Of a stretch of 64,000 nucleotides of DNA, positions 1 through 11,896 are shown in pieces. The notes beneath the pieces were generated by a model. It made no database searches, was not told where the DNA came from, and saw nothing but the letters and a program-made list of their open reading frames with translations. Source of the stretch: Myxocyprinus asiaticus (lineage: Eukaryota; Chordata; Actinopteri; Cypriniformes; Catostomidae); contig NC_059351.1 of the NCBI RefSeq assembly GCF_019703515.2, forward strand, positions 17,639,501 to 17,703,500. The letters are read 5' to 3'. Position numbers and translations under genes: made by a program. Numbering within the stretch: the first letter of the stretch is position 1; every line of letters starts with the position of its first letter.

Positions 1-461
1 GTCGAATGTGCGCTGCATAACAACACAATGGCCCGCTGCAGAGGGATGTTCGCTGCAATCTTACCCAACCCGAGCCCTTTGATCCTGCCCTTTGTAATGC
101 AAATCAAAAGGAGGAGGAGAGTAGGGCACCGGGGAGAATCTTCATGATGGAACCATGCTTCCTGCTGATAGAGGGGGTGCAGTTGTCAATTTCTAACTCA
201 AACTTTGGACTACACAGTTAATCTGGATAGAAAAACAAGCACTCTGACTAACACTGGTAAGATGCTTGAGAGATACTGTGATATGTTTGTAGAATTTTTT
301 TTTTTATGTGTTTTATATGACTTGAAAGGATGGGATGGGAAGTGACTAGCATCGACCAATGTTTTTCTTTTTCTTTAATGAGCATTGCCAATATCGAGAG
401 AGCAGGGTGATTGATGGCAGAAAAAATGCTGATATATACATAATGCAACAAAAAGTGATAG
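1..461. other. Unassigned intron-1 sequence
   Basis: No coding sequence or repeat structure that I can name. The sequence is AT-rich and contains a T run near 296-305. It presumably belongs to klf7 intron 1 or to DNA upstream of that gene. Confidence 0.3.
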
Positions 462-466
462 TTCAC

Positions 467-701
467 TGTAACAGTATAAGGATGGGCAAGGAGGAGGTGG
501 GAACTGGCTGAACGATCAACATAAAATTTTAATGCATAAATGAACTTAAAACAACATAAAACATAAGGACACAGACACACAGCGTCTCTCTCGCTCGATC
601 CAGCATCTCCAGCTGCCCCTTATTTCGCTCTCCCACTGATCAGCTGATTCAGCGCTGGCCGTGCTCCATCACGGCCCGGCCACGTCCTCCTCCTCGTCAG
701 A
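467..701. repeat. Left LTR-like direct repeat
   Basis: Nearly the same sequence as 1203-1455, with shared blocks such as GATGGGCAAGG, the ACATAAAACATAA stretch and GATCAGCTGATTCAGC. It is slightly shorter than the right copy and carries scattered substitutions, so the two copies have diverged since insertion. Confidence 0.7.
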
Positions 702-957
702 CTTCACTCCTGCCCGATTCAGGCTGGGGCGCCACCGGTCTGACTAACCACCCCCCCCCCATCTCCGATGCGGGGAGACGCTGCCCTTCTGGCCGTTCTG
801 TCAGCCGGTGGCCCACCCCGCCTCCTGTGAACCTGGGGGGAGAGATGAGGCATGGGGAGAGGGAAAGGGTGAGTCGACACACACAGAGAGTGAGAGGAGA
901 GCGAGAAGAACTTGCTCGCTAACTCCCGGACGTGCTGTCACCCAGTGCTCAACCGCT

Positions 958-1160
958 CCTCCGCCCTCTGGCGGATGTCAGTTCACTCCTCCCCCGGCGG
1001 ATGGCAGCGAGTCCTCCAGCCCCTGGCGGATGGAACCACTCCTCCCCTTCTCGGCAGATGGCCGCAGGTTCCTCCGGCTCTCGTCGGCCAGCAGCGACCC
1101 CTCCGTCCCCAGGCAGACGGCCGCGGCTTCTCCCCTGGCAGATGGCAGCGGCAAGGACTC
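958..1160. repeat. GC-rich minisatellite inside the LTR pair
   Basis: Imperfect tandem units of roughly 35-45 bp built around GGCGGATGGCAGC-type cores (for example near 969, 999, 1024, 1056, 1105 and 1138) alternating with CACTCCTCCC-like spacers. Several overlapping open frames here are low-complexity by-products and are not genes. Confidence 0.55.
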
Positions 1161-1202
1161 CGCAACAGCACATCCCTCCTCCTTCCCGGGTTTTGGAACC
1201 AC

Positions 1203-1455
1203 TGTAACAGTCTAAGGATGGGCAAGGAAGAGGCGGGAACTGGCTGAACAATAAACATAAACTTTAATGATATAAATGAACTTAAAACAACATAAAACAT
1301 AAAGACACAGACACACATGCAACGCGGTCACGTGCGTCTCTCTCTCTCTCGAACCGGCGTCTCCAGCTGCCCCTTATCTCGCTCTCCTGCTGATCAGCTG
1401 ATTCAGCACCGGCCGTGCTCCATCACGGCTCAGCCATGCCCTCATCCTCGTCACA
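1203..1455. repeat. Right LTR-like direct repeat
   Basis: Second copy of the direct repeat. It starts TGTAACAG and ends TCACA, followed directly by the TTCAC target duplication at 1456-1460. Confidence 0.7.
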
Positions 1456-1460
1456 TTCAC

Positions 1461-3927
1461 CAAAAAAAAAAAAAAAACGTTCATAATTTAGTGAGTAAAT
1501 GATAACCAAATTTACTTTTTTTTTATTATCCCTTCAACGGTGAAATTTCTGTGCTACTAGCGATACTGTGCTTATAATGTCAAATTCAAATGCTGATAAT
1601 CTAATTTTGACCAAAAATTAGCAATGTAGTTCTATAACTAGAAATGACACTCAAGCTAAATTCGAACTCATGTCATCTGTTTAAGCACCACCTTGCAATG
1701 TCTCGAGTTTTGTGCAGTTTAAGGGCCCGCTCACATCGAATGATTATATGGGTGCCTGTGCTTTTTTTTTATGTGCTGTGTCTCACACAGGAGTGCCATG
1801 TTTTTTAAAAACAGCCAATGATCAAGGCCAATTATCTCTCATCTAAGGGGCCTGAAAAACACGTCGGACAATAATTATCAGTGAATTGAAACAAGGAAGC
1901 ATAAAAAAGCAGAGCCACCACAACTGTTGGTATCATTATCGGCAGATGTTGTTCTAAATAATTGGATATCAGGATTGACACACAACTGTTGTATCAGTGC
2001 ATCCCTAACAAGGATGTTTTTGGTGGGAATGACACCCAAAACCATTAGTGGGAATGGGAATGGAGTGGGAATAATTTTATTTACATTGCTCAAAATTGTC
2101 CTTCCATACCTCTTCCACTGTCAAAAGATCCAGAGGTGTATTATTGTAGTTCCCGTATAGATCCACCCAGAAAAACATTTATTAGTAGCATATTAGGCAA
2201 TACCGCAGAAATTGTTAGCCTGGTCTTTTCCCCCATTTTCTTTCTTCCATTTTACAATGCTCTTGTTCCTTTATTGCAGTTCTCATTAAGAGGATTAGGC
2301 CCACTGCCTCGTGCCTCAACAGGTCGCCTCTTCCTCAGGGAAGACCCCCACCCCTCGTATGGAAACAAGCTGTTAACCCTCAGTTAAAATGAACAACACC
2401 CCCGTCACTCCCCTGCTATCAATGAACTCATGCTGGGCCCTAATGCTCTATGAGTGCTTTAATGAAAATTGGTAGATCTTGATAAGATTAGTGATCATTG
2501 CCAGACTACAGCCTGTAAGCCAACCCATAGACACAAAAACAAGCAAATCCTGTTAAAGCAAGATAGTGGATCTTGAACGACGCTGGCATTGTCAGTCAGA
2601 TTATCTCACACTTGGTCTGGCATCTGATCCTGTATTGTTATTTAAGAACCATAATCACTGCATGCATTTACATTTATGCATTTGGCGAATTCATAGCTCT
2701 GTTGTTCTTTCATAGCTCTGGAGATTTATTGGAGATCTCAGATATGTTTCATTTATGTATCTATGTTGTCTCAGATGGTGAAGAAAAAGGTGCAATACAC
2801 ATATAAAATAGGCAATCGATTGTAGTCTGAGAGCACAGAACAGCAAGACAAAATTTAGAGAAAACTAAAAGGCAAAGCTGTCATATGAGATATGTGGAGC
2901 TGGGAATGGAGGAGGGTGTGCAGCTTGCATCCATGCAATAAAAAGTCAGCTGAGAGAATGAATGAAGTGAGGACTTTTAAAGGACCACTTTGATTGGAGT
3001 CTGAATTGTATTGGTAGACGTAATGATCAGCTGATCATCAGCCAATTGCAAACTGGCTAACATGACCTGCCAGAACTGAGGCTATGCTTGATTGTTGAAA
3101 TTAGGGTTTGGAACCAAGAACTGCTTTTTATTCAGAACCAGTTCTACTTTTGTTTATTTAACACTGAAAACAAAATATTTTTAGTACTTTCGGTTTTGTT
3201 AACCGTGGTTCTCGAACATACCAGTGTAGACTGATTCCCGAACAAATTACCCTTGAGTAGGTTCTTTTGAAACTACAGTGCGGAACATGCAGTGCACCAG
3301 TGTAGTAAGTGAATCAAAAACGTACTGAACAGCAAGTCCTTCATTTCTTCATGTCCTACTCTAAATGAACCAAGAATTGCTACTGTGTTATAAGAATTTA
3401 AGGCTCGTAAGACTTTAATAATAGTAATTACTGGATGGTTGTTAATGTGTCAGTGTGTATTTACTGTAAGATACGCATTTAGTTTCAAAGTAATTAGTAG
3501 TATTTTATCAATAATTAAATGAATAAATAAAATATCATTAATAAAAAGTCTGTGTAAACAAATTTGTTAAAATCTGTTACAATCTTAAATTATCTCATCA
3601 TTTATTAACAGGCTGCAGGGGGAAGTAAATTAAAAAATAATTTCTTATTTCTAAATATTTCTTCCTCAAAAGCACTAAAAGAATCATTAATTGAACCATT
3701 AAGAAAATGAAATCATTAAGAGGTAGTTGAAATCTCTTCTGAAACTCTAGAGGAGACACATGTGCGATTACAGTGGTCTTTTTCTTAGGAGAAAAATTCG
3801 AGAAGCAGGAGAATTAAACAAAAATCTCTATTTAATCTCACTGCTTTCTTGGAGAAACGACCGAGATATCAAAGAGATCTCATTTTCAATGTTTGTTTTT
3901 TTCCCTATGGGTACAGTGCATTCAGTG
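1461..3927. other. Intron-1 sequence, candidate conserved block at 2190-2560
   Basis: No gene is visible. The stretch 2190-2560 is non-repetitive and of mixed composition, unlike its AT-rich surroundings, and may be a conserved non-coding element; this is inference only. Near 3030 there is a short perfect palindrome (TGATCAGCTGATCA). The part 3100-3300 resembles a fragment of a fish DNA transposon end (GGTTTGGAACCAAGAAC), but no matching second end was found. Confidence 0.3.
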
Positions 3928-5024
3928 TAGGGGTGTGCAGTGAAGCCATTATCTGTATTTGTATCTGTATCTGTTCATATGACAAAATTATCTGTATCTC
4001 TCTCTGTATTCGGATAGAACCAAGTGTGGGCAGGGCTTAAATCGGAAGTGAAACAAAACTAAATGAAACGGCCATTTTTAAGTATTATTCTTACATTTAT
4101 AGTTTCTATTAATTAAATATGCTTTGTATTTGTCTTTTAAAAATAATAGCCTAATAATAATAATAATAATTATATACAATTATTATTTTAAAAAAATATT
4201 ATTTTATTATTATTATTTTATTATTAGATGAAGCTGAATTTGTAGGCTACATTAAATATGTTGTGTATTTCTCCTGCTGTATGAAACAGAATTTTCATTT
4301 GTCTGTGCATGTATAACTATGTTATTCTGAAGGCTGGCGGTGTCAAGCAAAATGTGAAAGTCAAGCACACATTTTGCAGTGATTAATAAATACAAATTCA
4401 AACATTAAAAGAAATTTAAATAAAATCAATATAGCCTACAAACAGGTGAAAGTACCGTAAGTCTATCAGGAATTTTTATGATAGGACACCATTATTTAGT
4501 TAAATAATATTAATAATAAATGTTAAATTTATATAGCACCTTACCAGAGTTCAAGAACACTTAACATTTTCAAATTTAGCACAGTTTAAAAAAGAAGAAA
4601 AAAAGCATGTTTCAGTTTCTTCATTTCACATAAGGAGGAATATTCTGAATAGATGAAAACCCTTTAGAGCATTTAAACTTTTATGGAGCATTTTAACTTT
4701 TTTTCAGAATAAAGTCTTAACCTGATCATTTCCTTAATCGCTGATTTGAATATAAATGTGGTCAACTTTTAAAGACGGATAGACGAGCTCCAACGTGAAA
4801 TCATCACTTCAGGTCAGGAATTTAACGTCACGATTAGGTTTTGGTTAATAAATAAATGGGAATCACGTGTGAATCGTGTGATACATTAACAAAGACATTT
4901 CAAGAAGTGGAAAGTGTATATGATGTCAAAAATGTTTTGTATTATTCGGATGAATCCGTTATTCATTTTGAAGTCGTAATCTGTGCCTTTCCGAATAAGG
5001 TATTCGGCTTCAGGCACATTACTA
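3928..5024. mobile_element. Probable hAT-type non-autonomous element
   Basis: The left end begins TAGGGGTGTGCAGTGAAGCC. The reverse complement of the right end begins TAGTAATGTGCCTGAAGCC, the same motif with a few changes. The flanking 8-mers (3920-3927 and 5025-5032) agree at five of eight positions, which fits an old hAT-type duplication only weakly. The interior is AT-rich, includes a TAATAAT-rich tract (4147-4230), and has no recognisable transposase. Confidence 0.4.
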
Positions 5025-7500
5025 GTTCAAGGTATACATTTTATCACTATTGGGTTCCCTAGAAATGACCTTGGCATTGCTAGCGCCATAATGTACCACT
5101 TGAGCTACAGGAACTCAAGAATGGTTAAATAATGATTAAATCATAAAATCTATGAAAAATATATTAAATTGACTTTTGGAGGCACCCAGGTTGTAGTTCT
5201 GTTTAAATACTTCTATTGCTTTTATACGTTCTGTTTTAGCAACCCTGGTGAGCAACACTGGTGAGGTTCTAGATTACAGAGCACACAAGTGCTGTTCCAT
5301 GCCTGACATAGTTTTGCTGATGAAACATCTGACTGGGCTCTGAACCCATACAATGACCTCTAACCTGGGATTTTTTAGCAAGCCACTATATTGCCATTAT
5401 CAGTGCATTGGGTGCAACTGATTAAAGCAATGGATGAGCTGCTATGACTTGGTAGCATAGAAGTCAGCTTTGCCAAGCTTATTGGCCAGAGTTGTCGACG
5501 GCTCATTGCACAGGCACCAACCGTAACTCAACAGAGCCTTGTATGAGTTGGGAATCAAGAACCATGAGCCATGCAGTTCTGCTTTGCATGAATCAAACAT
5601 AAACGCCTAAATTTGGTTAAACAGCTTAATAGCATAGTCATACTGTTGACAGGAAATAACAGCCAATGCACACTCCTTGTAAGCCTCCTTCCTCCCACAG
5701 TGAAACTAACTTCAAATGGTCTAGCACTGATTGATCCACACACATCAGAGAGCTGGTTTATTGCTAATTACATTGCCTTTCCCCCTTATGTGTGAGCATA
5801 AGATTAGCACTAAAGCTCAGGAGGGAACAGAACACTTGGAGCGCTTTATTCGCCTTCGGCTTGTAAAAAATGTGCCAGGGCCTCTGTGCTCGAGTGTGAT
5901 TTCTTAATTGGCATTATGTCATATCTGCTTTATTGGCAACAACTAGTTATCAGCCTCAAAACGCATGCAACTCTGAACCCTTAGCACCTTTAAATGAGCT
6001 GCGGCAAGCATCTCCAATAAAACTTCAACCTGAAGATATTCAGTTTGCAAAGGTAGCTTGATAAGCACGTGCATAATTAAGCCATAACCCTCCTGCTCCC
6101 ATTTTGTGCGTCTGTGCTGAATGCAGTGCTGGAAAAGGACAGGTCCATATATCAACAAGAAGATGACAAAAGTCCTCCAAGGAAACATTTACATCTTTAG
6201 CTGAGGCCATTGTTTTGCCCCTCACTGCACACGGTCCTGTTAATGCTTATGTCAACAGGGCTCTTCATGATCCATTTCATGAGTGCCAGCTTTGCTTTTA
6301 TGGTTACTTAAAGGTGTCAGGAGGCATTAGCCTACATTCAGTTAACGCCCGTGCTCCTTAATGTGAGCATTTGTACACTTAGATCAATGTCATTCCATTG
6401 GAAATGTCAGTGATGATGCTAAGTAGAAACTACTTAGGTTGATTTGTTGTTGATGTTAGTTCTACAATATCATGGAAAACCTTTAGGCCAGAAACATGAT
6501 ATGCAAGTACGTAAACACAGGCGCAAATGCAAATGCGGACACGAATAGAAATGCATCGCGAGCATGCAGTCCGATTGTAAATGTTTAGTGTGCAGTCTTG
6601 CGTTACTTGAATTTACAAACCTCAAAAATCAAGGGGGTGATAGAGTTGCCTTCACATGTCAGTGCCATTAAACCAGATGTGGTATTATCTAGGTAGCTAG
6701 ATATAAACATGCAGACAGTTTAACTAACTTGCTCAAAAAAGATTCTCTTCAAACTGTTGCTGCGCTGTGACAGTAGTTCACCTGAAAGAGAAAATCTGAC
6801 TGTAAAAGAAGACAGTTTGCACCGATGCCCGCTATAATGCCAATTGCGACAACGTGTATTTGCATTCAGGGTCGGTACTAGGATGTGATTTTTGGTGGGG
6901 CACTTGTATGTTTAGGGGGGACAATGTTGATCGTTTCACTGTCAGTCAGGGCAGGGGCATCAGAAATTTCTGGAGGGGCTCGAGGCAAATCTACAGGGTC
7001 AATGCCTAGACCATGCCATGTTTCAGAAACTCATCGACACACGAAATCAAGCTTGCTTTGCTAGAACTGTCTATGTTTATGTATATTTTGCACCTTAAAG
7101 GCTGAAGTGTGTAATTTGCGTGCAACTGCCATCACCATATTGCTATTTCAGGCAGAACAGGATGCTTAAACAAATAGAGGGATGTTTCGATAACAACACA
7201 GAGCCACAGTAGCAGGGTTTCCATCTACGTATTTATAAGTGTGTATAATGTATTTTTTTTATTATTATTAATTTTGGTGTATCACATTAAAAATGCTGGA
7301 TGGAAAAACCAAGATGCAAAGAAAATCTCTAAAATGCGCAAAAAAACTGCTCACTTGAGGTGGATAATTTTTTTATTCGATAAGAAGACATGCACTTAAA
7401 CTATGATGGAAACATGGTTACCGAAATAATAAACATGTGCATCAAAAAGTCATGTGACTTTGCATCAGCAAGACATGTGAATACATAGTTTATATAATCG
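5025..7500. other. Intron-1 sequence with candidate conserved block 5380-6400
   Basis: No supported gene. About 5380-6400 is complex, non-repetitive sequence rich in AATTA/TTAAT-type motifs and typical in texture of developmental-gene regulatory DNA; only cross-species alignment could show this. The remainder (6400-7500) is AT-rich and unassigned. Confidence 0.3.
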
Positions 7501-8043
7501 GAGTGTCTATTTGCACACCGGTGTTAATAGCATCTGCCACACAGTGCAGCTGTTAAAAACCCCGATAGTCTGGTGAAACCACGGAAATATACAACAAACT
7601 AACCATTAGATGTCACTGCAATGGCACAGGGTGTAAAGACAGTGTGTAAATGCGTACTGTTGTCCTAGCAACTGTGGTTGGAAATCGAAAACTTGTTTGT
7701 CCCACCCTTTTTCCCATCCGATTTCCTGTTTCCACTCTTAATATTTCCTTTAATACTACTTCATATAATAGATCAAAATTAATATAAATTTTAATTTAAC
7801 TGCAGTGATTTAGTTACTGTGAATGTCGAGAAGTGCAGAGAAGGGTTTGATCCAGAGGCTGGTCTGTCAATCGCACTCGTTCCCACGTGAAACCATGGGT
7901 ACTGTAGTAAAACCAAGGTTATTTTTCCTAAGGTAAGGTTAGGGGTAGGTTTAGGGGTAGAGGTTAATGAAGTGTGTCTGTGGGACTCTAAACACAATAA
8001 ACACACTGCAGTGATGCCCATACTGTATGTTAGTATTTAACTA

Positions 8044-8170
8044 TGGGTGCAAATATTATCTGACACTATTTGCACCAGGGTGCAATTAGTATCATCCATT
8101 ATTTGCACCAGGGTTAGTGTGCAAATAATATCTGCCACTATTTGCACTGGGGTGCAAATAGCATCTGCCT
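8044..8170. repeat. Short tandem repeat of TATTTGCACCAGGGTGCAAAT-like units
   Basis: About three and a half imperfect units of 33-40 bp, each with TATTTGCAC, a partly palindromic CAGGGTGCAA core and ATCTGCCACT-like spacers. A related single unit lies at 7508-7545, so the whole 7.5-8.2 kb interval may be one repeat-derived segment. Confidence 0.55.
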
Positions 8171-8703
8171 TATATAATTTGCTCAGTGAATATCATCAAT
8201 ATTTTGTCTCCATGCTCTAAACCCCAAGTAATTTATTACATTGAAAGAGCCATAGTGGCTTCCCCAGTAATTGCAACTTTCATTTCCATTTATATTTTGT
8301 GCCAGTTTCCCCTGAAGTGACGATTTTTTTCTATTGAAGACATGGGATGGAAACGCTGCTTTATTTGCAAATGGTTTTTGCGATGTCCTGATTTCTCACA
8401 TAAATTGGAAACATAATTAGTGTTTCAACTTTAGGTGAAATCAACCTACAAGTGGCTTACGTATAGTTGACTCTGCATATTAAGCTTGAATACAAGCATA
8501 AAAATTACATGCATCAGCGTTAATCTTCATATGTTGTCTCTTGATTATTTGATGCATGTTCAAATGTGTTTTGAATGTTGTTGTAGAAGTTACAAAATAC
8601 ATGAAGTGAATCTGATTTTCCTTATTCTTCAAGAACTTTTGTGGTTAACTCTAGAAATGTCATCTGTTGATGTTCTTTGACCCCACCCATGGTTTTGACT
8701 GTA

Positions 8704-8853
8704 CTTTGCTTAAATGAGTTCACATTTACTATATAGTGTGCTGTTCAAAATTGTTTATAATTTTGACAGATTATACATCTGTATAATTTGTCAACATTAT
8801 TAACTGTTTTTTTACTAGACTATATAGTAAATGTGAACTAATTTAAGCAAAGT
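8704..8853. repeat. Fold-back (inverted repeat) of about 150 bp
   Basis: The arm at 8704-8739 (starting CTTTGCTTAAAT) is matched in inverted orientation by 8818-8853 (ending ATTTAAGCAAAG) with few mismatches. The spacer is about 78 bp and AT-rich. It is probably a small MITE; no clear target duplication was seen. Confidence 0.6.
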
Positions 8854-10686
8854 GACATCAGTAGTTGGGGGGCATGCACATCAACAGGTTAAATGCTTCT
8901 CATATCCCGTAAAGTCTCCTTAGCAATATTTGAGGCTAACCTCTATGTTGTCTGGCTCTTGCATCTCCTCCGGTGTGTATGCCTAAGACTACGTGCAAAT
9001 GTGTGTGTCTGCAAGCCTCCTGCAGATGAGATGTGGGTTATTTTTAGGCGCTGCATGGCGAGGCTGTAAATGGGAGGTAGGGCGAGTTGTGAGGTCCACT
9101 GTTGATGAGATCACACATGGCCCCATCATTCCCCCTGTCCTATCGATCAACTGAAGGGGGATTGTGTCTCAGGGTGCCTCCAGCTGGCCATTCCCTTCCT
9201 GAATCAATGTACTGGCAGGTGGTCATTTGTGTCGCCCCCCTCTTCCCTCAGCCCAAGTCTTGCATTACAGATCAATGACTGATCAGAGAGTCTGGATGAG
9301 TTTCACTTCTAAGCCCATCCATCAGGGTGTCATCAGAGTAAGTAGATACCAGGAGTCGGTTTGTATATCTAATAGCATACAGTTTTTACTATTTTTAGTT
9401 AACCTGACAATTTTTTTTACAGAGTATGTTGCCAGTTGTGTATGTTCATAATGGCACTCAACCATACCTCCCGTATTTAATTTAGTATTCAGGATTTAGA
9501 CTAACCTTCTATATCTACTATATTTGCCAAAATGTGCAGTATACAACCTGCAGTATCCGACAATGCAATGTGCTTGACTTGGCCTTCTGTTTCCAGTGTA
9601 ACAAATGAACCGATATCAACTGCAGTCTACTTCAGTACTCAATAGTGGATATGGCTGCCAAAAATGTAACACATTTTATAAAGTTAAAAAGAACATTTTA
9701 CCCCAAATTGTATTAAAATGTAAACAATGCACACATTGCGAAGTTAATATGAAGAAAAATGCTTGTTACACATACTGTTGTAGTATGGTGTTGTAGTTAT
9801 GGTGTTGTAGGGGGAAAAATCTAAACACCCTTTAAACAAAATATATTTACTTGAGAAACAAAATTACATAAGATATTAAGTTTTGTTTTCTGAGAAATCT
9901 AACATAATTTAATGAGGTTTGTGCTTAAAACAAATTTTAAAAAAATGGCATTGGGGTTAGACAAATGGCATGTAAATGTATCTTGTTTAAAGGATGTTTA
10001 GATATTTTTACTTGAAAACAAGACAAAAATAGTGAGTGCACACTAAGTTTGCAGTACACATAGTACTTTTAATTACTATTATTCCATTCAGAACACAGCC
10101 CTTGTCTCTTTAGTGCACTTAAAGTGCATTTAATTGCATATACTCTTCAATGAAGGCTGATATGAAACCATCACATGTCACTGCAAACATTTCTTCCATT
10201 CTTGAAATTGGAAAAACCCGTTGAACTCAGGTACCATCCGCAGAGAAACCGATTACTCTCTGCAAGCATATTTTCTCCTTTGGAAGCTTTTGACAAATAC
10301 TCCAGGACGACGATCAACTAACTAACCTGACAAATAACTTGTTATTCTGTTCAGAGAGCTTGTTGCCTTCCAACACCACAGACTCTAAGCTAGGAACAGC
10401 TGATGCTAAATCATCTCCCAAAAATTAATAGAGCATTTCTCTGTCAACTCTCTTAACAGCTGTTTGCATTTGATTTGGATGCCTGTGCTGCGTTTCTTAT
10501 ACGGGCTTCTCATTCATTTTTAGAACCAGCTTGTTTTATTAGCTTTGCGCTCTGTCTGCTGGAGGGAGGTAGCATTTCTATGTTAATTGCACGCCGCATG
10601 ACGGTGTCCCCGCTGAGTGCCATGGCACAAGGGGAAGATTGTATGGGATATCTCCAACTCATTTCTTAGATCAGATTATCCTTTTA
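8854..10686. other. Intron-1 sequence with candidate conserved blocks
   Basis: No gene recognised. The stretches 8880-9330 and 10225-10680 are complex, balanced in composition and non-repetitive, and are candidates for conserved regulatory DNA (inference). The part 9480-10200 is AT-rich and featureless to me. Confidence 0.3.
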
Positions 10687-11884
10687 TTAGAGGAATAGTT
10701 CCCCAAAATGAAAATCCTGTCATCATCTACTCAACCTCATGTCATTCTAAATCCGTATGACTTACCTACCGCATCATTTTGAAGAAGGTATTGTTAGTTT
10801 ATTTCCATGCAATTACAAAAAAAAAAAATGGCATTCAAACTTCAAAAAGGATGCAAAAGCACCGTAACAGTACTCCATACAACTTGTGTGTTAAATAAGT
10901 CTTCTGAAGCCAAGCATTAGCTTTGCGTGAGAAACAGACTAAGTCTTCAATCTAAGACTACAGTTCTTTTGAGTTGGATCTTTTCTGAAAAGTCTGAATG
11001 ATTTGTTCATGAATCAGACTAATCCTGTTCTCAAGTTCAACTCAGTATGTAAGTAGTGGGTTTTTTGCACAAGTATACATGGTACAATTCGTAATCAAAT
11101 AATAGACTATGTTGTTTGCACTCCGTTCAGTTAACAGTTTAAATACACTCGGTCACACATCACCTCTGTTTTTTGGATTATATGCACTACGCCTAGGCCA
11201 GTTGTGGTCCGATTAACATGTATACATGCTGGACGAAGATAAGCTTCAATCACATTATCTAGGTCTGTTAGTCTGACTTTGCAAAAATCATACTAGTACA
11301 ATTACATTCGGAAAAAAGTGTTTACATGACATTTTAAAAAGATGATTGTTTATTGTTGATTATTGAATTATTGTTTTAGTCTAACTGAAATTTTTAAAGT
11401 GCATGTAAATATACTGACTGACACAATGAGCCAGTCACAGCGGTTTAAGAGTTAATATCAAAAAAAATGTATGTCTGTTCCTCACACAAATCTACCGGAT
11501 GACTTCAGAAGACTTGGAATACAACAGATGGGTCAAATGGACTACTTTTATGCTGCTTTTTTTGTAATTTTGAAGATTCTGAAAATAATTCACTTACATT
11601 GTAAGAGAGGCCAGTGTAACCGGTCCTGTTGGCCCACTCTGAGCGGGATTCGAACCGGTGTCAGCCGACATGGGAGGCAGGGGCTCTAACAAGGAGGCTA
11701 AATGCTATTGACCCTAGTGTCAGTTGCTAGTGTGCCTCTTGAGGCCAGCTGTCATGTACCAGCTGGCTCCCATTACACCAGAATATTCTTCAAAAATTCA
11801 CCTTTTGAGTTCCACGGAAGAATGAAAGTCATATGGGTTTGGAATGAAATAAGGGGGAGTAAATAATGACAGAATTTTCATTTA
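10687..11884. mobile_element. Palindromic MITE-like element, family 2 copy
   Basis: The left end carries AGGAATAGTTCCCCAAAATG. The right end near 11820-11884 is the inverted version (GAAAGTCATATGGGTTTGG, then AATGACAGAATTTTCATTT). The same family occurs at 23568, 32471, 35549, 38990 and 50254. In this copy the right arm is interrupted by a tRNA-like SINE at about 11605-11775. Confidence 0.5.
11605..11775 (-). mobile_element. tRNA-derived SINE fragment
   Basis: Read on the minus strand, the segment has a B-box GGTTCGAATCC (11646-11656 in + coordinates) and an A-box-like TAGCCTCCTTGTTAGAGC, spaced as in a tRNA. It interrupts the right arm of the surrounding palindromic element, so it inserted later. 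It lacks features of a working tRNA gene such as a clean acceptor stem. Confidence 0.55.
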
Positions 11885-11896
11885 CATATTGTGAGC

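Larger units (their letters stand above)
467..1455 (-). mobile_element. Short LTR-pair (TRIM-like) retroelement
   Basis: Two direct repeats of about 235 and 253 bp flank a 0.5-kb non-coding core. Each repeat begins TGTAACAG. The right one ends TCACA and the left one ends in the near-identical TCAGA. The 5-bp sequence TTCAC lies immediately outside both ends (462-466 and 1456-1460), as expected of an integrase-made target duplication. On the minus strand a TGG-starting stretch (TGGTTCCAAAACC) follows the LTR at 1203 by one base and could be a primer binding site. A purine-rich tract (702-716 read in reverse) lies next to the other LTR. No gag or pol frame is present, so the element is non-autonomous. 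TRIM is my inference from size and structure. Confidence 0.7.

Noticed and set aside
808..1318. Cluster of overlapping open frames on both strands
   Set aside because: They lie within a GC-rich minisatellite of the LTR-pair element, overlap in several frames and contain no domain.
11640..11700. Possible tRNA gene on the minus strand
   Set aside because: A- and B-box-like motifs are present but the flanks do not fold into a tRNA and the sequence interrupts another element, so it is a SINE.
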